Below, in pieces: positions 1-12,222 of a DNA stretch of 64,000 nucleotides. Position 1 is the stretch's first letter. Each line of letters starts with the position of its first letter. The notes beneath the pieces are model-generated. The model searched no databases, was not told the DNA's origin, and saw only the letters and a list, made by a program, of their open reading frames with translations. The translations under genes and the position numbers were made by a program. This DNA is from Macrobrachium rosenbergii (Eukaryota; Arthropoda; Malacostraca; Decapoda; Palaemonidae), in assembly GCF_040412425.1 (NCBI RefSeq), contig NC_089782.1, positions 43,091,322 through 43,155,321 of the forward strand, written 5' to 3'.

Positions 1-138
1 CGAGACGTAATCGAGTACCAAGACCTTTCTGGGAAGAAAACGGGACGCTGTATCCTCAAAACTTTAACTAACCACAAATTTTTCTTGAAAATAGTCTCAT
101 TGTGTTTCCCACACCCAAATTCTTTTCAAAGAATTTAT

Positions 139-172
139 GTTACCTAACCTAACCAAACCTAACGTAACCTAG
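139..172. repeat. degenerate interstitial telomere-like repeat
   Basis: The + strand reads as a short run of CCTAA-type pentamers (acctaacctaaccaaacctaa and variants), the complement of the arthropod telomeric TTAGG repeat. The run is only about seven units and is imperfect, so it is an internal relic and not a chromosome end. A similar short run lies at 13,246-13,260. Confidence 0.6.
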
Positions 173-2345
173 GGGCATGGCAAAAAAACCGGGGCTGGTG
201 CAATACTACCATACAATTCCGGAATTTGCGTCCTGTTCCGGGCGCTCTTGCCCTTCGAGGCTTTCTTACCATTAAATATTGAGATCATTTTGCAAAGTTA
301 AACCCACCAACTACGTTTTTCTAACGTGGAAAAAGCGTAAGTGAATGTTTAAACTTACTTCATCCTGCTGGAATTAGTTTTATTCAGCAACATTATTCAT
401 ATAGCCGATAAAACAAATAGCTGCGGGTGCACCTGAATTTTCTCATTTGAAAGGAAAAACTGAATTCATAACAGTCACTTCCGCGGAACAGCGGAACAGG
501 GAACGCCACAGTAACAGGAAAGAGAGCAGAGCGAAGGTGGGTAACAAAATAATACATAAAAAACACAAGAGAGATAAAATATATAAGCAAACAAAAGTTG
601 AGATTTATTCCTAAACAATCTAACAAAATGGAATGACGCTTTGGCCCTAAAGTAGCACTGGCCACAAATAGTCATTTTACCTATATGATCTGGCGAAAGA
701 CTGGGTCTTTCCAAGTGCCCAAAAGGTGAAAAAAGACTTTGCAAGTAGACGTACCACTTCAACGTGATATCCATTGGTGCTAAAACATTTTCAGAAGCAA
801 TGCTCACAAATCTTTCAAAACTGATCCAAGAAAAACGTAAGTAGTCTGCTCAATGCTGAATATACGAGCCGTGCAAGTTTAATCATCTTTTTAAAGAAAA
901 TATCAACATTTATCAATCTTATGCATTTGTTCAAAATTGTTTCTACAATGAAATACACCAAGACCCCGTGAATTAAGTCAGCAGAAACCTAAAGAATGGT
1001 CAGTAAGAGCAATTATCATGTCCGCTATAAATAGGCAATTAGGTATTTTTAAACGCAAAACCTACTTTTCCCTTCCCCTAAGTTCAAATTACCAGTTTCA
1101 ACCAATCTACATAGACATGTAAATCTCGATCACTTAATTTAATGTGCTATTTGCAGTCTAGTGTTGCCACTAAACTAATATCCCACATACTGCGTTTACT
1201 TACAACTGAGAAAACAATGCGAGTGCAGGCCCAATACCTTCCCTAGCCCTGTGTAAGGGTTAGAAGCAACCCTAGAGACACAAAAGCAGAATTATGATTA
1301 CCTCACCGGTCTGTGACTTCACCAAAGGTAAATATACACAGAGAGCACATCTGTACAGTGATTCTTACAACAGAACGACGGAGGAAGAGAAACAGAGGAA
1401 AACACACTACGTCAAGTTCCCAACAAGAAAGAAACCGCAGGTCAGGTGAACACCACAAAAATCTAACGACTTTTTCGAAGGCACAAACAATGACGATTTT
1501 TTTTTAACACTCTGGTGGAGCAAGTTAATTGCAACTCATCATGCGGTACACTTGGCGTTTTAAGAGTCCGCGTCGCCTACCATTTTGTTCATGATGGCCC
1601 TCAATTTTCGGCAACACGCTCCTCCTCCTCACAAGGCCGGGTAATTGAAACAAAGGGCTGTTAAAACGCGAACTGCCAAGTCAATCTTGCTTACCCCCGG
1701 GACATTTTCAGTGTATAATTAGGACACGGTGCCGTGCTAAAAATATTAAATTTGTATTGACTATAAGGAGGGTAAAAATTAAGTTTTCACTGATGGGTAT
1801 TGCGGCTAATACTTAGGAACAATAAAAACTATAATTATTAATCTTGTAAAGGATGAAACTTCATTACCCCCCAACACAATCCGATTAATATGCTTATACT
1901 ATCGGACTTATATCCGCTCACTGGACTAGGAAAGACTGTTAATCCTTGGTCTCAGATGTTCGTCATGCTATATTAACTCTGTATCAGCATGGCAAATGTT
2001 TAAATGTCATGTCAGGAAATAAGTCCCTTTTGTCAACATTCTAGCAAACTTAAAAAGCCATTTCAAATTGGCCTGTACCACGTTCACCACAAGGTTGCCA
2101 GGTACAGCTAGTATAGTTAAATCTGTGTGTGTGTGTGTGTGTTGCACCTGTGTGCAGTGTGTGTGGCAATTTCTCTTTGCAAACAAAATGGCAACTGAAC
2201 ACCTTCTTTCTTTTACTGCTACCTCCTTAACATATGCTTGTCTTCCACTTTCATCTATCCACCCTACAAATAAACGAAGACCTAAAGTCCTCTCGATGTT
2301 TTCCTTCTACATCTTTCAAACCTTACTATCACCTTCAGTTTGAAT
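173..2345. other. no recognisable gene
   Basis: Moderately AT-rich, mostly non-repetitive sequence. The small open frames here show no domain, codon bias or splice context. The only simple repeat is a (GT)n run near 2,124-2,142. Confidence 0.5.
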
Positions 2346-2560
2346 GACCAGCCCCCAGAGCTGATTAACAGCTCTCCTTTTGGCCTCTCTCTCTTAGATT
2401 TATTTTACGTGGCTAAGAACCAATTGGTTAACCTAGAGTTCAAGGTCTGGTTAAACAAAGCTCATTTATAACTAACTCTTTATAGCTAGAAATGAATTTA
2501 TATCAAAAGAAATAAATTTCTTTAATTCTTCATCGGATAATCGAGCGCTTGGGCCCACCA
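2346..2560 (-). repeat. Family C tRNA-derived SINE, diverged copy
   Basis: Its reverse complement matches the copy at 62,345-62,605. Shared blocks include agctgattaacagctctcc, cgtggctaagaaccaattgg and the gaaatgaattt...aaataaattt segment. The middle (the part carrying the second B-box-like motif) is replaced or deleted. The copy is old and the tRNA-like head is barely recognisable. Confidence 0.75.
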
Positions 2561-2821
2561 ATAAAAATGCTATTTTTAGAATGATATCAACCACTGAAAA
2601 TCCAATGACCTTAAGTCCTTTCGCCTTCTGCCTAGAGCAATTACATTGTAGAGACGGCTCATTAGGTAGATATCTTGATGATAACAGATCAGTATCGAAC
2701 TTTGAAACTGGAGAAAAAAATCAAATATATTTAAGAAATATATGCACAGTGTACAGACTCTACCTCCACACTGAAGAGGGAGTATGACGTTCCTAAACTC
2801 TATGTGGATTTCTTAAACATA

Positions 2822-3072
2822 TTTGTGCCGGCTTTGTCTGTCCGTCCGCACTTTTCTGTCCGCACTTTTTCTGTCCGCCCTCAGACCTTGAAAACTACTG
2901 AGGCTAGAGGGCTGCAAATTGGTATGTTGATCATCTTTCATGGGCCGCGGCTCATACAGCATTATACCGAGACCACCGAAAGATAGATCTATTTTCGGTG
3001 GCCTTGATTATACGCTGGAGTGGCTGTACAGAAAACTCGATTGCGCCGAAGAAACTTCGGCGCATTTTTTTA
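2822..3072 (+). repeat. Family B multi-hairpin repeat, internally deleted copy
   Basis: Starts with the gtgccggctttgtctgtccg block and ends in the hairpin gcgccgaag-aaa-cttcggcgc. A second hairpin, ccaccgaaa...ttttcggtgg, lies at about 2,973-3,001. The large central hairpin keeps only its left arm (ctactgaggctagagggctg), so about 150 bp present in other copies is missing. No coding capacity. Confidence 0.85.
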
Positions 3073-3555
3073 CTTTTTTTTGCACCGTAAGTAAGCATTA
3101 GAATTTCAAGAATTCCCAGTACCCTACACACTACCACACACCATTCTGTAAGTAGTCAAAATGCGAAACTCATGAGCCAGGAAGAAACAAGATGAAAGAA
3201 AGAAGAGTAACAAACTGAGCTTGCACACGTTTCCCTTTCCGTGACGTCCCAAGCATCGTGAATTCTCCCGAGTCACAGGAAAAGCCTGCAGGATGAGTTC
3301 GTAAACAGGAGGTCAAAAGAAAAGATTAAAAAGGCGCAGCGAAGACCAGCACTCGTTACCAACTAGTGGACATTCAAGGGGTTTCATTTCCTTCCTCACC
3401 AGGTAACAATGGATAGTTTTTACCAGCGCTGTTGTGATTGGTGTTATTCATACTTGCAAATATTAAACTTTTTTTCCCCAAACTTGTAATGCACTGCTAT
3501 TGACAGGCGTTTCAGTATTTATCTAAGGAAGTACAATCTTATGTAATTTTTTTCG
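3073..3555. other. no recognisable feature
   Basis: Unique-looking sequence between a Family B copy and a long microsatellite. I see no open frame, RNA or repeat that I can support. Confidence 0.5.
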
Positions 3556-3558
3556 TCA

Positions 3559-4076
<518 letters not shown>

Positions 4077-4114
<38 letters not shown>

Positions 4115-4357
4115 TACACACACGTCAATAATCAAGTGACTGATAAACTGGAAAGTACATCAGATAATGACAAATTCTCGTTCTCTCTCTCTCTCTCTCT
4201 CTCTCTCAAACACAAACACACACACGTAAATAATTACGTAACTGATAAACTCGAAAGTACATCAGATAATGACACTGATTCTCTCTCTCTAACACACACA
4301 CACACGCAAATGATCACGTAACTGATAAACTCGAAAGTACAAAAGATAATGACACTG

Positions 4358-4406
<49 letters not shown>

Positions 4407-4409
4407 TCT

Positions 4410-4442
<33 letters not shown>

Positions 4443-4496
4443 ACGTCAAAATCACGTAACTGATAAGCTGGAAGATACATCAGATAATGACACTGA

Positions 4497-4545
<49 letters not shown>
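4077..4545. repeat. tandem array of composite CT/CA microsatellite units
   Basis: Four consecutive units each carry about 50 bp of near-identical non-simple sequence (acgtaactgataaactcgaa ... cagataatgacactgatt), followed by a (CT)n tract and, in most units, a (CA)n tract. The cores sit near 4,125-4,175, 4,227-4,280, 4,307-4,360 and 4,447-4,498. The microsatellites vary in length while the core is conserved, so the whole composite was duplicated. Confidence 0.9.
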
Positions 4546-5152
4546 TCATGTAAACAAAAGAATCATATCCTTCCGTCAATATCCTATCAAGATCAATTAC
4601 TCCCAAAGTCAACAAAATTATCATCAGTCAAACGGAGTCATCGCTTCAAATATTTCACCATCATTTTGTAAACCAGTCCACAGGATATACTTTCCATTTT
4701 TATAATACATTAACACAATAACTTTTTTTTTTAAATTCTCGCCGAATTATTCCTTCCTTGACAGCCCTATAATTTCAACAAGGCTTGAAATTATCCATAT
4801 ATCTTTCTTCTTCTTCTTTTTCTTTTAACGTGCTTTTATTCCCATTTTTGTATATAATATATATATATGCCTGTCTTTGAAGGACTTTTTGATTTGGCTT
4901 TATATATATAGACCTGTGGTCTCGATCGGCTATATGCCTGACATCGCTTAGACCCCGGTACGTATGTTTCATGTTATGATTTAGACCCAACGCCCTTTCT
5001 TCCCAGCAGCGAAACATTGCTCGGGTATGAATTTCGAGACGTTAAACTGATATTTGTTATGTTTTTTAAGAAAAAAGTTGTAGTGGCATTGTTTTATGTG
5101 TGTATTTAGTCTTAACATCCATTTGCTTTTAAGGCAAACCTATTTGAAAAAC

Positions 5153-5169
5153 ATAAATATATATATATC

Positions 5170-5220
<51 letters not shown>

Positions 5221-5261
5221 GATATATATGTGTGTGATTGAGGCAGCATTTGGCTACTTCA

Positions 5262-5350
<89 letters not shown>
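5153..5350. repeat. two (AT)n tracts
   Basis: AT dinucleotide runs at about 5,157-5,217 and 5,263-5,350, separated by about 45 bp. A short (AAT)n run follows at 5,628-5,662. Confidence 0.95.
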
Positions 5351-5351
<1 letters not shown>

Positions 5352-5630
5352 TAACTTTATATCAAGTTAATCTATCTGGAGTTATGATTTAGAGATGCCC
5401 GTAGCAAAAACATCTCAGAATTTGCAAAGGTTAAACTGTATTAATGACCAAGGAGAAAAAAAGGGCTATTTTATAGCAAGTGTGTTCGGGGTTGTCTGCC
5501 GTTAAGGCAAAGATTTCATGAAAAAAACAAATATATTTTCATCTGATAAAATATCTTCGAGTCGGTAGACGTCGAATCTTCGAGTACCTACAAAGGATAT
5601 CAAGTTACGGAGATTGAGGCAACATACTTC

Positions 5631-5664
<34 letters not shown>

Positions 5665-6239
5665 CGCCACAATCAGCTTATTAGACGCAACGGCATCTGC
5701 AGCATTGCACGTTACAAGTGGATCAATGGCAGCGGGATCGGCAAAAACGTTCAGTCACCCCTGAAACGTTTTCTGCAAACGCTCTCGGTTTCTACCACCC
5801 ACAGAAAACGAACCACAACTCGCATATGCCAGCAAGAACTATAATCTCTACGACGTCTAATCTCTGTTCGTGGGATGTCGCACCAAACAAGTTCAGCTGT
5901 TCAGCAGCTTTGCTGCATCGAGTTGCACCAGCAACCAAGCTCAGCAATTAAAGAAAACTAGCCTACTCATTTCTGTTGTGGCTCGAGCCTCACCACAGTC
6001 ATTCACGGTCGCTAAGATGCTGATGTTGCAGTGACGTTTGCACGGGAGTACCACACGTCAGGCTGTCTGCGTGTTTTGGAAGCATGACATTCCATAATGA
6101 AGTCAAGTCTTACGTTAATATATGACTAGAATACATTTGCTAATTAAGCACAAACTATAGCAACTGTTGTCAAAACAATAAAATGGACTAATATATAAAT
6201 AAATCATATATATATAGCCCTATAGAGCTATATATATAG

Positions 6240-6246
6240 CTATATC

Positions 6247-6303
<57 letters not shown>
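6240..6303. repeat. (AT)n-(GA)n compound microsatellite
   Basis: Pure AT run followed directly by a GA run. Confidence 0.95.
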
Positions 6304-6335
6304 TATGAGAGACAGTAGACTCACTTATAAAAATT

Positions 6336-6480
6336 ATAGTACTAAAACGGGTGGGAGGCAGAAAGGATATTAAGATGGAATTGAATTGAGCTGAATAAAG
6401 AATTTAAGCCAAAGGCCAAGCACTGGGACCTATGAGGTCATTCAGAGATGAAACGGAAACTGGGTGGAGAATGGGAGTAT
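6336..6480. repeat. Family A copy 1, truncated
   Basis: Contains the pentamer-rich segment (ggaattgaattgagctgaat) and the diagnostic ccaaaggccaagcactggg...gaggtcattcag block, then stops after about 60 bp more. It keeps the pentamer end and loses the other end. The 40 bp before the pentamers (actaaaacgggtgggaggca...) also precede copy 9 at 44.4 kb. Confidence 0.85.
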
Positions 6481-7400
6481 AGAGAAATCCAGGCCTCCTT
6501 AATTTAATATTTCCCGTGAATTTCGCTGTTACCGCTGAAAAAAAAAACACGCGTCTCTATGGTCCATCCATTGGTACAATACATGAATAAATAAACGTAA
6601 TAATAATTATATTATTGTTGTTGCTGACATTGAAGGTCTGACAAACCGTTCACATGCCCATAAAAATAATGACAGTTGCAAAAGACAAATATATCCACCG
6701 TTACACATGTAGCGAAGGCGTGAGTAAGAGGCAGCGTCTATAAATTTAACGATTTATTCAAAATTGTTGTTGTTTTTGACTGAGCTGGCTTTATGCCAGC
6801 ACGGGCTCTTGCTCATAGAGCAGCCCGTAGTTATTCAAAACAACAAACAGAAAGGTCAAGGGCTCTTGCGAGCGGAAATGTAGTGTCTGACACGAGGCAA
6901 ACAAATTAAGAGATTAGTACAGGGTCAACTGTGTTTGAGAATGAAGAATGGTACATAATTCTATATACTGGTTGCGAACAGAGTTCCGATAAATATATCT
7001 GGAAAGCTGACATTGTATTGGCTCTATTAGGAATGATACATTTGACATTATTACGAACGACAGTATACATAAAAAGGATGTATGGTGTCGGCCGTGTTTC
7101 TTATAGACGTGTGCTTGGCGCGTATGTCTAGAGATGCTTGTGTGGAGCGGATGCCCGTAGGGTATGAGTTCGGATGGCCAGGTGAGATGGACGATTGTGT
7201 AGGTACGTGTGGGACCCTACAACACATTACTGAAGTTATGCTCAGTAATACTAACACTGAGAGTTAGGGACGCCCAACAACACTCCCTTTCCAGCGTTTT
7301 GCTTGACTGCCTGAAGTATCGCAGCCGTTATTTGTGGCCGATGGTTTATCTCGGCCATTCCAATTAGCAACAAGACTGGTGGTGCCCCTATGATCAATGC
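6481..7400. other. no supported gene; small hairpin
   Basis: Mostly unique sequence. Around 6,785-6,830, gctggctttatgccagc is followed by gggctcttgctcatagagcagccc, two adjacent short hairpins. A related phrase occurs near 46,780. The open frames here overlap on both strands and show no family signature. Confidence 0.45.
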
Positions 7401-7438
7401 TATAAAACCCTAGTCTGTGGTTCAGCCACTTAACCATG
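7401..7438 (+). promoter_or_regulatory. possible TATA box upstream of an ATG
   Basis: TATAAAA at 7,401-7,407 is followed by a TCA-type initiator-like motif at about 7,422 and an ATG in a good context (ccatgg) at 7,436. The TATA-to-initiator spacing is short and the frame that follows soon enters a (ATT)n tract. A chance match is quite possible. Confidence 0.15.
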
Positions 7439-7517
7439 GTTTACCGTAGTCTTGGGTCTCTGTTTCCAAGCTTTTTCAGGTTACAGACGAACGCCACCTT
7501 GTTTTTGTGTTCATTTG

Positions 7518-7519
7518 CA

Positions 7520-7598
<79 letters not shown>

Positions 7599-7760
7599 AA
7601 GATGAACCTATTCATATGGAACAAGCCAACAGGGGCCACTGACTTGAAATTCAAGCTTCAAAAGAATACGGTGCTATTTAGAAAGAGAGGGTAAAGGGAA
7701 ATACAGCCACGAATTAGGAAGTAAGAGAAAGTAAAGGGGAATACAGCCACGAATTACAAA
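7518..7760 (+). repeat. (ATT)n-anchored dispersed repeat, copy 1
   Basis: A (ATT)n tract of about 75 bp runs into tcagaagatgaacc...catatggaacaa and on to cttgaaattcaagctt. The reverse complement of the same arrangement, including the attached trinucleotide tract, is at 43,665-43,858. A head-to-tail duplication of the terminal segment (gtaaagggaaatacagccac) occupies about 7,690-7,757. Confidence 0.85.
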
Positions 7761-8327
7761 CTAGAAATCTTCAATCATTGTGAAGATCAGCTGACTTCAA
7801 TCCTAAGTAGGTAACCTGAATTCGACAAGGACCAAATCCAATAAATAATGATTCAGGTCAAACTGGATTCACAAGCACGTCAGGTGCAAAGATGATAAAA
7901 TAAACACGACACGTACAAGAGTGATGGAAAAAAGCAAGACAAGTAAACGGGTGATAAAATGAGCACCAAAAAAGGGGGCGATTTAATCAATAAATAGCTA
8001 CCGTTGTTTCCACCTCACGCCCATAAATTCACCAGTGAAAGGCAGTTAAGAATGAAGCAAGATCTCCAAACAACGCACAGCAGAAACACGAAGAATGAAT
8101 GTGGAGAATTTAGAAATAATGAAAAAAAGAGACGCCTTCAATGGAATCACCTACTGGAAATAAAAGCTGTTCATTCATGGACGACAAATTCGTGACCGGA
8201 GTAATAACAGCAATGAGTTGGTCAATACGTATGTAAATATTCTAATCCCTGTATTTTCGCCTTAAATGGCGCCTAGACTAGAACATTTCTGACAAACAGT
8301 AAAAGACAGAAATGGCACCTTATTTGA

Positions 8328-8638
8328 AATGAATATAGAAATTAGGCCAAAGGCCAAGCACTGGGGAGTTTGAGGTCATCCAGCGCTGAAACGGAAATTT
8401 ACAGTTAAAAGGTTTGAAAGGTGTAACAGGAGGAAAACCTCGCAGTTGCACTATGAACCAACTGTTAGGAGAGGGTGGAAAGTGAGATGGAAGAAAGAGA
8501 ATATGGAAGGAGGTACAGTAAAAGAAACGAAAGGGGTTGCAGCTAGGGGCCGAAGGCACGCTGCGAAGAATCTTAAGTAATGCCTACAGAGCACCGCACG
8601 AGGTGCACTGACGGCAATAACCGCCCCCCCCCCCCACG
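8328..8638. repeat. Family A copy 2, near full length
   Basis: Full set of Family A blocks in order: aggccaaaggccaagcactg, gaggtcat(c/t)cagcgctgaa, ggtgtaacaggaggaaaacc, cagttgcactatgaa(t/c)caac, gggttgcagctaggggccga and, near the right end, accgcacgaggtgcactgac. A run of 11 C follows. Inferred to be a minus-strand retroposon because truncated relatives always keep the left, pentamer-bearing end. Confidence 0.92.
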
Positions 8639-9010
8639 GGAACTATACCATTATCATCTGAATAACAAGTTTCAACATCCATGAAGATCGTACATTATTT
8701 AAATATAGCCCAGCGCCATCTGAGTAATGCAAAATTCTCTACATTAGTTCCACCTCCTACAATGATGCACTTACTTTATTCCTTCAATAAACTTTAGTTT
8801 ATTTTATATGCAAGATTCCTGAAATCAACGATACTAGCCGATTTACACAAGAGGTGAGCTTGCAATTCTCATATTCTCTTCCCCTTATAAAAAATTTTTG
8901 CAATAATCTGGTAAAAGGTTCGTCTCATGAACTCGAATTATTAAAATGAATATAAGGAAATAGTTGTTATAAATCTAATATTCTTAAATATGCATGTAAA
9001 AAATGAAAGT

Positions 9011-9013
<3 letters not shown>
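8639..9013. other. no recognisable feature
   Basis: AT-rich unique-looking DNA before a (GA)n tract. Confidence 0.5.

Positions 9014-9086
<73 letters not shown>
9014..9086. repeat. (GA)n microsatellite
   Basis: About 72 bp of uninterrupted GA. Confidence 0.98.
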
Positions 9087-9089
<3 letters not shown>

Positions 9090-9214
9090 TTCATTACACA
9101 ACTTGTTAAGTGGCACTTCTGACAAGAAAATAAAAAGCTGCACACTGTAAAAAGTTAAAGGTACAGAAAGGGTATAACGATGGAGCTAAGGTATATATAC
9201 AAGGTAAAACACCC

Positions 9215-9283
9215 CAAGGCTCAAAAATACCCCTCTGCATCAGGAGGCAGGGTATTTTTTGTGAATAATATACCCTCTATTAC
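9215..9283. repeat. inverted-repeat motif with GGGTAT arms
   Basis: aaaaataccc and gggtatttttt flank a ctctgcatcaggaggca centre, giving an 11-bp imperfect hairpin. A further ataccctc follows. The same GGGTAT/ATACCC words are clustered at 15,530-15,720. Confidence 0.5.
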
Positions 9284-9529
9284 ACTTTGTCTCAAAATGG
9301 GCTTGGTAAGTTTATGTGATCATGTCATGAAATGAACTTTTACTCTGTATTAAATCACCACATAGTTACACTGATAGTGTAATGCACCAAAAAAGTTACT
9401 AAAAACATATTGGTTTTGAGTTATGGATAGTTTTGAAGCAAGAATTCCTACTACAAAATGCAGTACTTGGCAATTTATATTGTTGCCACGAGTCCCTTGA
9501 TTACACAACCGCAGTTATAATATATACAT

Positions 9530-9537
9530 CCATATAT

Positions 9538-9617
<80 letters not shown>
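9530..9617. repeat. (AT)n-(GT)n compound microsatellite
   Basis: AT run of about 55 bp followed directly by a GT run of about 27 bp. Confidence 0.97.
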
Positions 9618-9969
9618 TACACAGACATACGCATATGGCAGTGTAATATGTTCGTTGTCCCGTAATTGCGCATGTTGCTGCGCGCCGCGACTCGGGAGCC
9701 CGGGAAATTTCAATGGTGTGCTATGCAGTGTAGATAAGGTGCTGTGTGATGTAACGCTGTTTTAATTGTGGCCTCTAAGCAGTAATTAATCGTTATCAGG
9801 AATATAATATCTACATCGTGAGAAATGACTCTCACAACGATTTTTTCAATATTTTGTGTATTCACTTGTTTCCATATTATCCATCTCTTTCTATAGAGTT
9901 ATTAGTAGCTTATGTCAGTGAAATCTTCCCACCTGCCCAGTTAAGGCGCTCTCACACTTTTAATGTTTT

Positions 9970-9995
9970 GACGACGACTTTTTAGTGTCGTCGTC
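9970..9995. repeat. perfect hairpin near the inferred Harbinger left end
   Basis: gacgacgac at 9,970-9,978 and its exact reverse complement gtcgtcgtc at 9,987-9,995 flank an 8-base T-rich loop. Subterminal hairpins can be transposase-binding sites; that role is inferred here. Confidence 0.7.
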
Positions 9996-10259
9996 ACGAA
10001 TTTTGAAAGCGATAACGGTCGAATTCAACCCACCTCTCCCTCTACCCTACTCTACCGTCGACTTTATCGTTTGTTTACATCTGGGAGGGAGGGAGGGCGC
10101 GCATTTCAAGGTCATCAGAGCAGTTTTTGGTAGAAGATTTGAGGGGGAGACGGTGCTTATGGGACCGCAAGCATGATAGTTCTATGAAAAAAGGTCTCAA
10201 GATGAAGAATCACCAAGCGACTCGGGAAAAGTTTCCGGAACTTGCTGACCTTCATACAG

Positions 10260-10783
10260 GTAAGAAGTCTGCTACTACAGTACTCTATATCTGGAATATC
10301 AGATTGTCTTATAGCCTAGGTCTACTCTCGTTATGCTATCATGTGTGCATTATCAAATTACATAAACACAAATCTGTGATATTTTAGTGCTTCTCTAGCT
10401 TCATTTAGGCTAGTGGCTATACTAGGCCACAGAACCTGACTCAGGTTGTGTAAATAAAGTTAGGACTATTCTATTTTTCAGCGGCAATGCTATGCCTAGA
10501 CCTATATAGGCTGGTCTAGAAGTAAGCTATTCCTAGCCTAGTTTGAACTACGGCCGACTGTATACTTATTAGCCTAGAGAGCTTGGGTTATCCTAACCTA
10601 ATTTTTCACACTTCACCTTAGATTTTAAACGTGTAGGCAAGTGTGCAACCCATGCCCTGAAAGAGGACATCATGCTAACCTAGCATGAAACATTTAATAT
10701 ACCTAAATAATTTCTGTAAGGATATTTAGTTCATTAGTTAATAATTTTCATATCAAGCTAAATATATGTTTTTCCCCTTTCAG
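10260..10783 (+). other. intron 1 of the MADF gene
   Basis: GT...AG boundaries interrupt the MADF domain with phase preserved across the junction (the split codon makes Asp). The intron is rich in the word CTAG and its extensions, for example at about 10,400-10,560. The nuclease intron shares this composition. Confidence 0.8.
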
Positions 10784-10969
10784 ATCAAGTGTGGGCAAAA
10801 TTTAATAATTTGAAGGGATACTTCATCCATGAATATAACAAAAATTCAGGCTGCTCCAAGTGGTTCATGTGGTAAACCAAGCTCCAAGTGGGAATTGTTT
10901 GATTTGATGTCTTTTTTACATGATACAGTGGCTTCACAACCTACATATTCCAGTGACATTAATGAACAA

Positions 10970-11279
10970 GTAAGAGTATATACATATGTGTATTACATTA
11001 TTTACATAGCAGTTTAATAATAGGTATAATTACTTGGCATTTAAGAATCAAATAAACCTGCTGTAGGCCCAGGTAAGCAAAAGTGTAAGGTTAGGTCAGT
11101 AAGGTCAATAGAAAAATCTAATATTTTTAGTTATGTAAAGGGAATTATGCTTGCCCTTCCATAATCTTAAATTATCAGAATTACTAATGCATCATTACCT
11201 AAAACTGATCCATTATACAGCAGTTTATGTTATCAACTTATTCATAATAGAGTAATATATATATTTTTTTTATTTACAG
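10970..11279 (+). other. intron 2 of the MADF gene
   Basis: Donor at gaacaa|gtaagag and acceptor at tatttacag|gtaaat. The exons either side are in phase 0 and the frame continues intact into exon 3. Confidence 0.78.
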
Positions 11280-12222
11280 GTAAATCCTATAGATAATCCT
11301 CTAGTTATTGAGGTTACTCAAAACACTTTTGATGAATTTCAAATCGGAGAGTCAAGTACGGGTTCTTCAACTCAACCTGTGTCCCCCAGCTTTGACCTTT
11401 CTAATGGAAGTTCTGATCGGTCTGTTGCACCAGCAACTTCCGCAACTTCATCTCTACAGAACCAAAAAGCAAGTAACAGTAGTAAGAACAGGAAGCTACA
11501 AAATTCATTTGAGGAAGAATGCTTGCAAACCCTCAAAGAATTGGGCAACACCAGTACGCCTAACGACCTAGGTTTCAGTGTGGGAAAAACAGTTGAGGTT
11601 TGGATAAGGTCCCTACTAGTAAATGGACAAAAGGTTGCAGCAGCTAGGATTTCCCAAGTCGTCCTGGAAACTGAGTGGGAATATGGCTTACCTGATGATA
11701 AAGTAGGTTAACAGTAGTTATCAATTTGGTGCTAAATTCTGTCAGTATTTAATCTCTGGTTGTAATTTGAATTTCAAATACATGATCTGTAAGACCTCAG
11801 GCTTTCTAGTCTAATCAAGTTCCTGTAGCTGTAAACATTTTGTATACAATAAAGTTCAGTCTAATCAAGATTGATGTCATGCAGCTTTAAACATTTTCTA
11901 TGTAATAAAGTTGATTAAAGCAATTTCAGGGTTTGTTTCTCCAGGTATCGTGCAGGGTACATATTTAAATTCCACATCGCTCTTCATAACTTTCTTATAA
12001 GTACTGAGGAGTAAATAATAGCAATTGAACAAATAATGAATTTTATTTTAAGATTACTGTATATGCAAATATTCGAAGGCATATGGGAGAAAATGTCCAC
12101 TAGTGCATATAGGCTCGTTCATCTTGGAGTGGTACTGCCCTTCATTATTAAAGTAATAATCCATTAATGTGTTCCTTACATTTTGGGCATCACTGGTACT
12201 ACGTCCGCCATGTCCAGGACTA

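Larger units (their letters stand above)
10100..11711 (+). pseudogene. Harbinger MADF/Myb-like protein, three exons, one frameshift
   Basis: This is the DNA-binding partner encoded by Harbinger elements. Exon 1 (open from about 10,016; homology from about 10,115) ends at 10,259 with donor CAG|GTAAGA and encodes SEQFLVEDLRGRRCLWDRKH, a MADF start. Exon 2 (10,784-10,969) follows a pyrimidine-rich CAG acceptor in matching phase and gives DQVWAKFNNLKGYF, then SSKWELFDLMSFLHDT. Exon 3 (11,280-11,711) adds a Ser/Thr/Asn-rich linker and a BESS-like C-terminus (VEVWIRSLLV), stopping at TAA. All three phases fit, giving a product of about 250 residues. The defect is in exon 2: an A run at 10,840-10,844 is one base too long, or two too short, so the MADF domain changes frame. 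No in-frame ATG precedes exon 1, so the start is unresolved. AATAAA signals lie at about 11,850 and 11,905. Confidence 0.85.

Noticed and set aside
7436..7642. ATG frame with good start context downstream of a TATA-like motif
   Set aside because: After about 30 codons it becomes poly-Tyr from an (ATT)n tract. There is no donor site or homology before that point.
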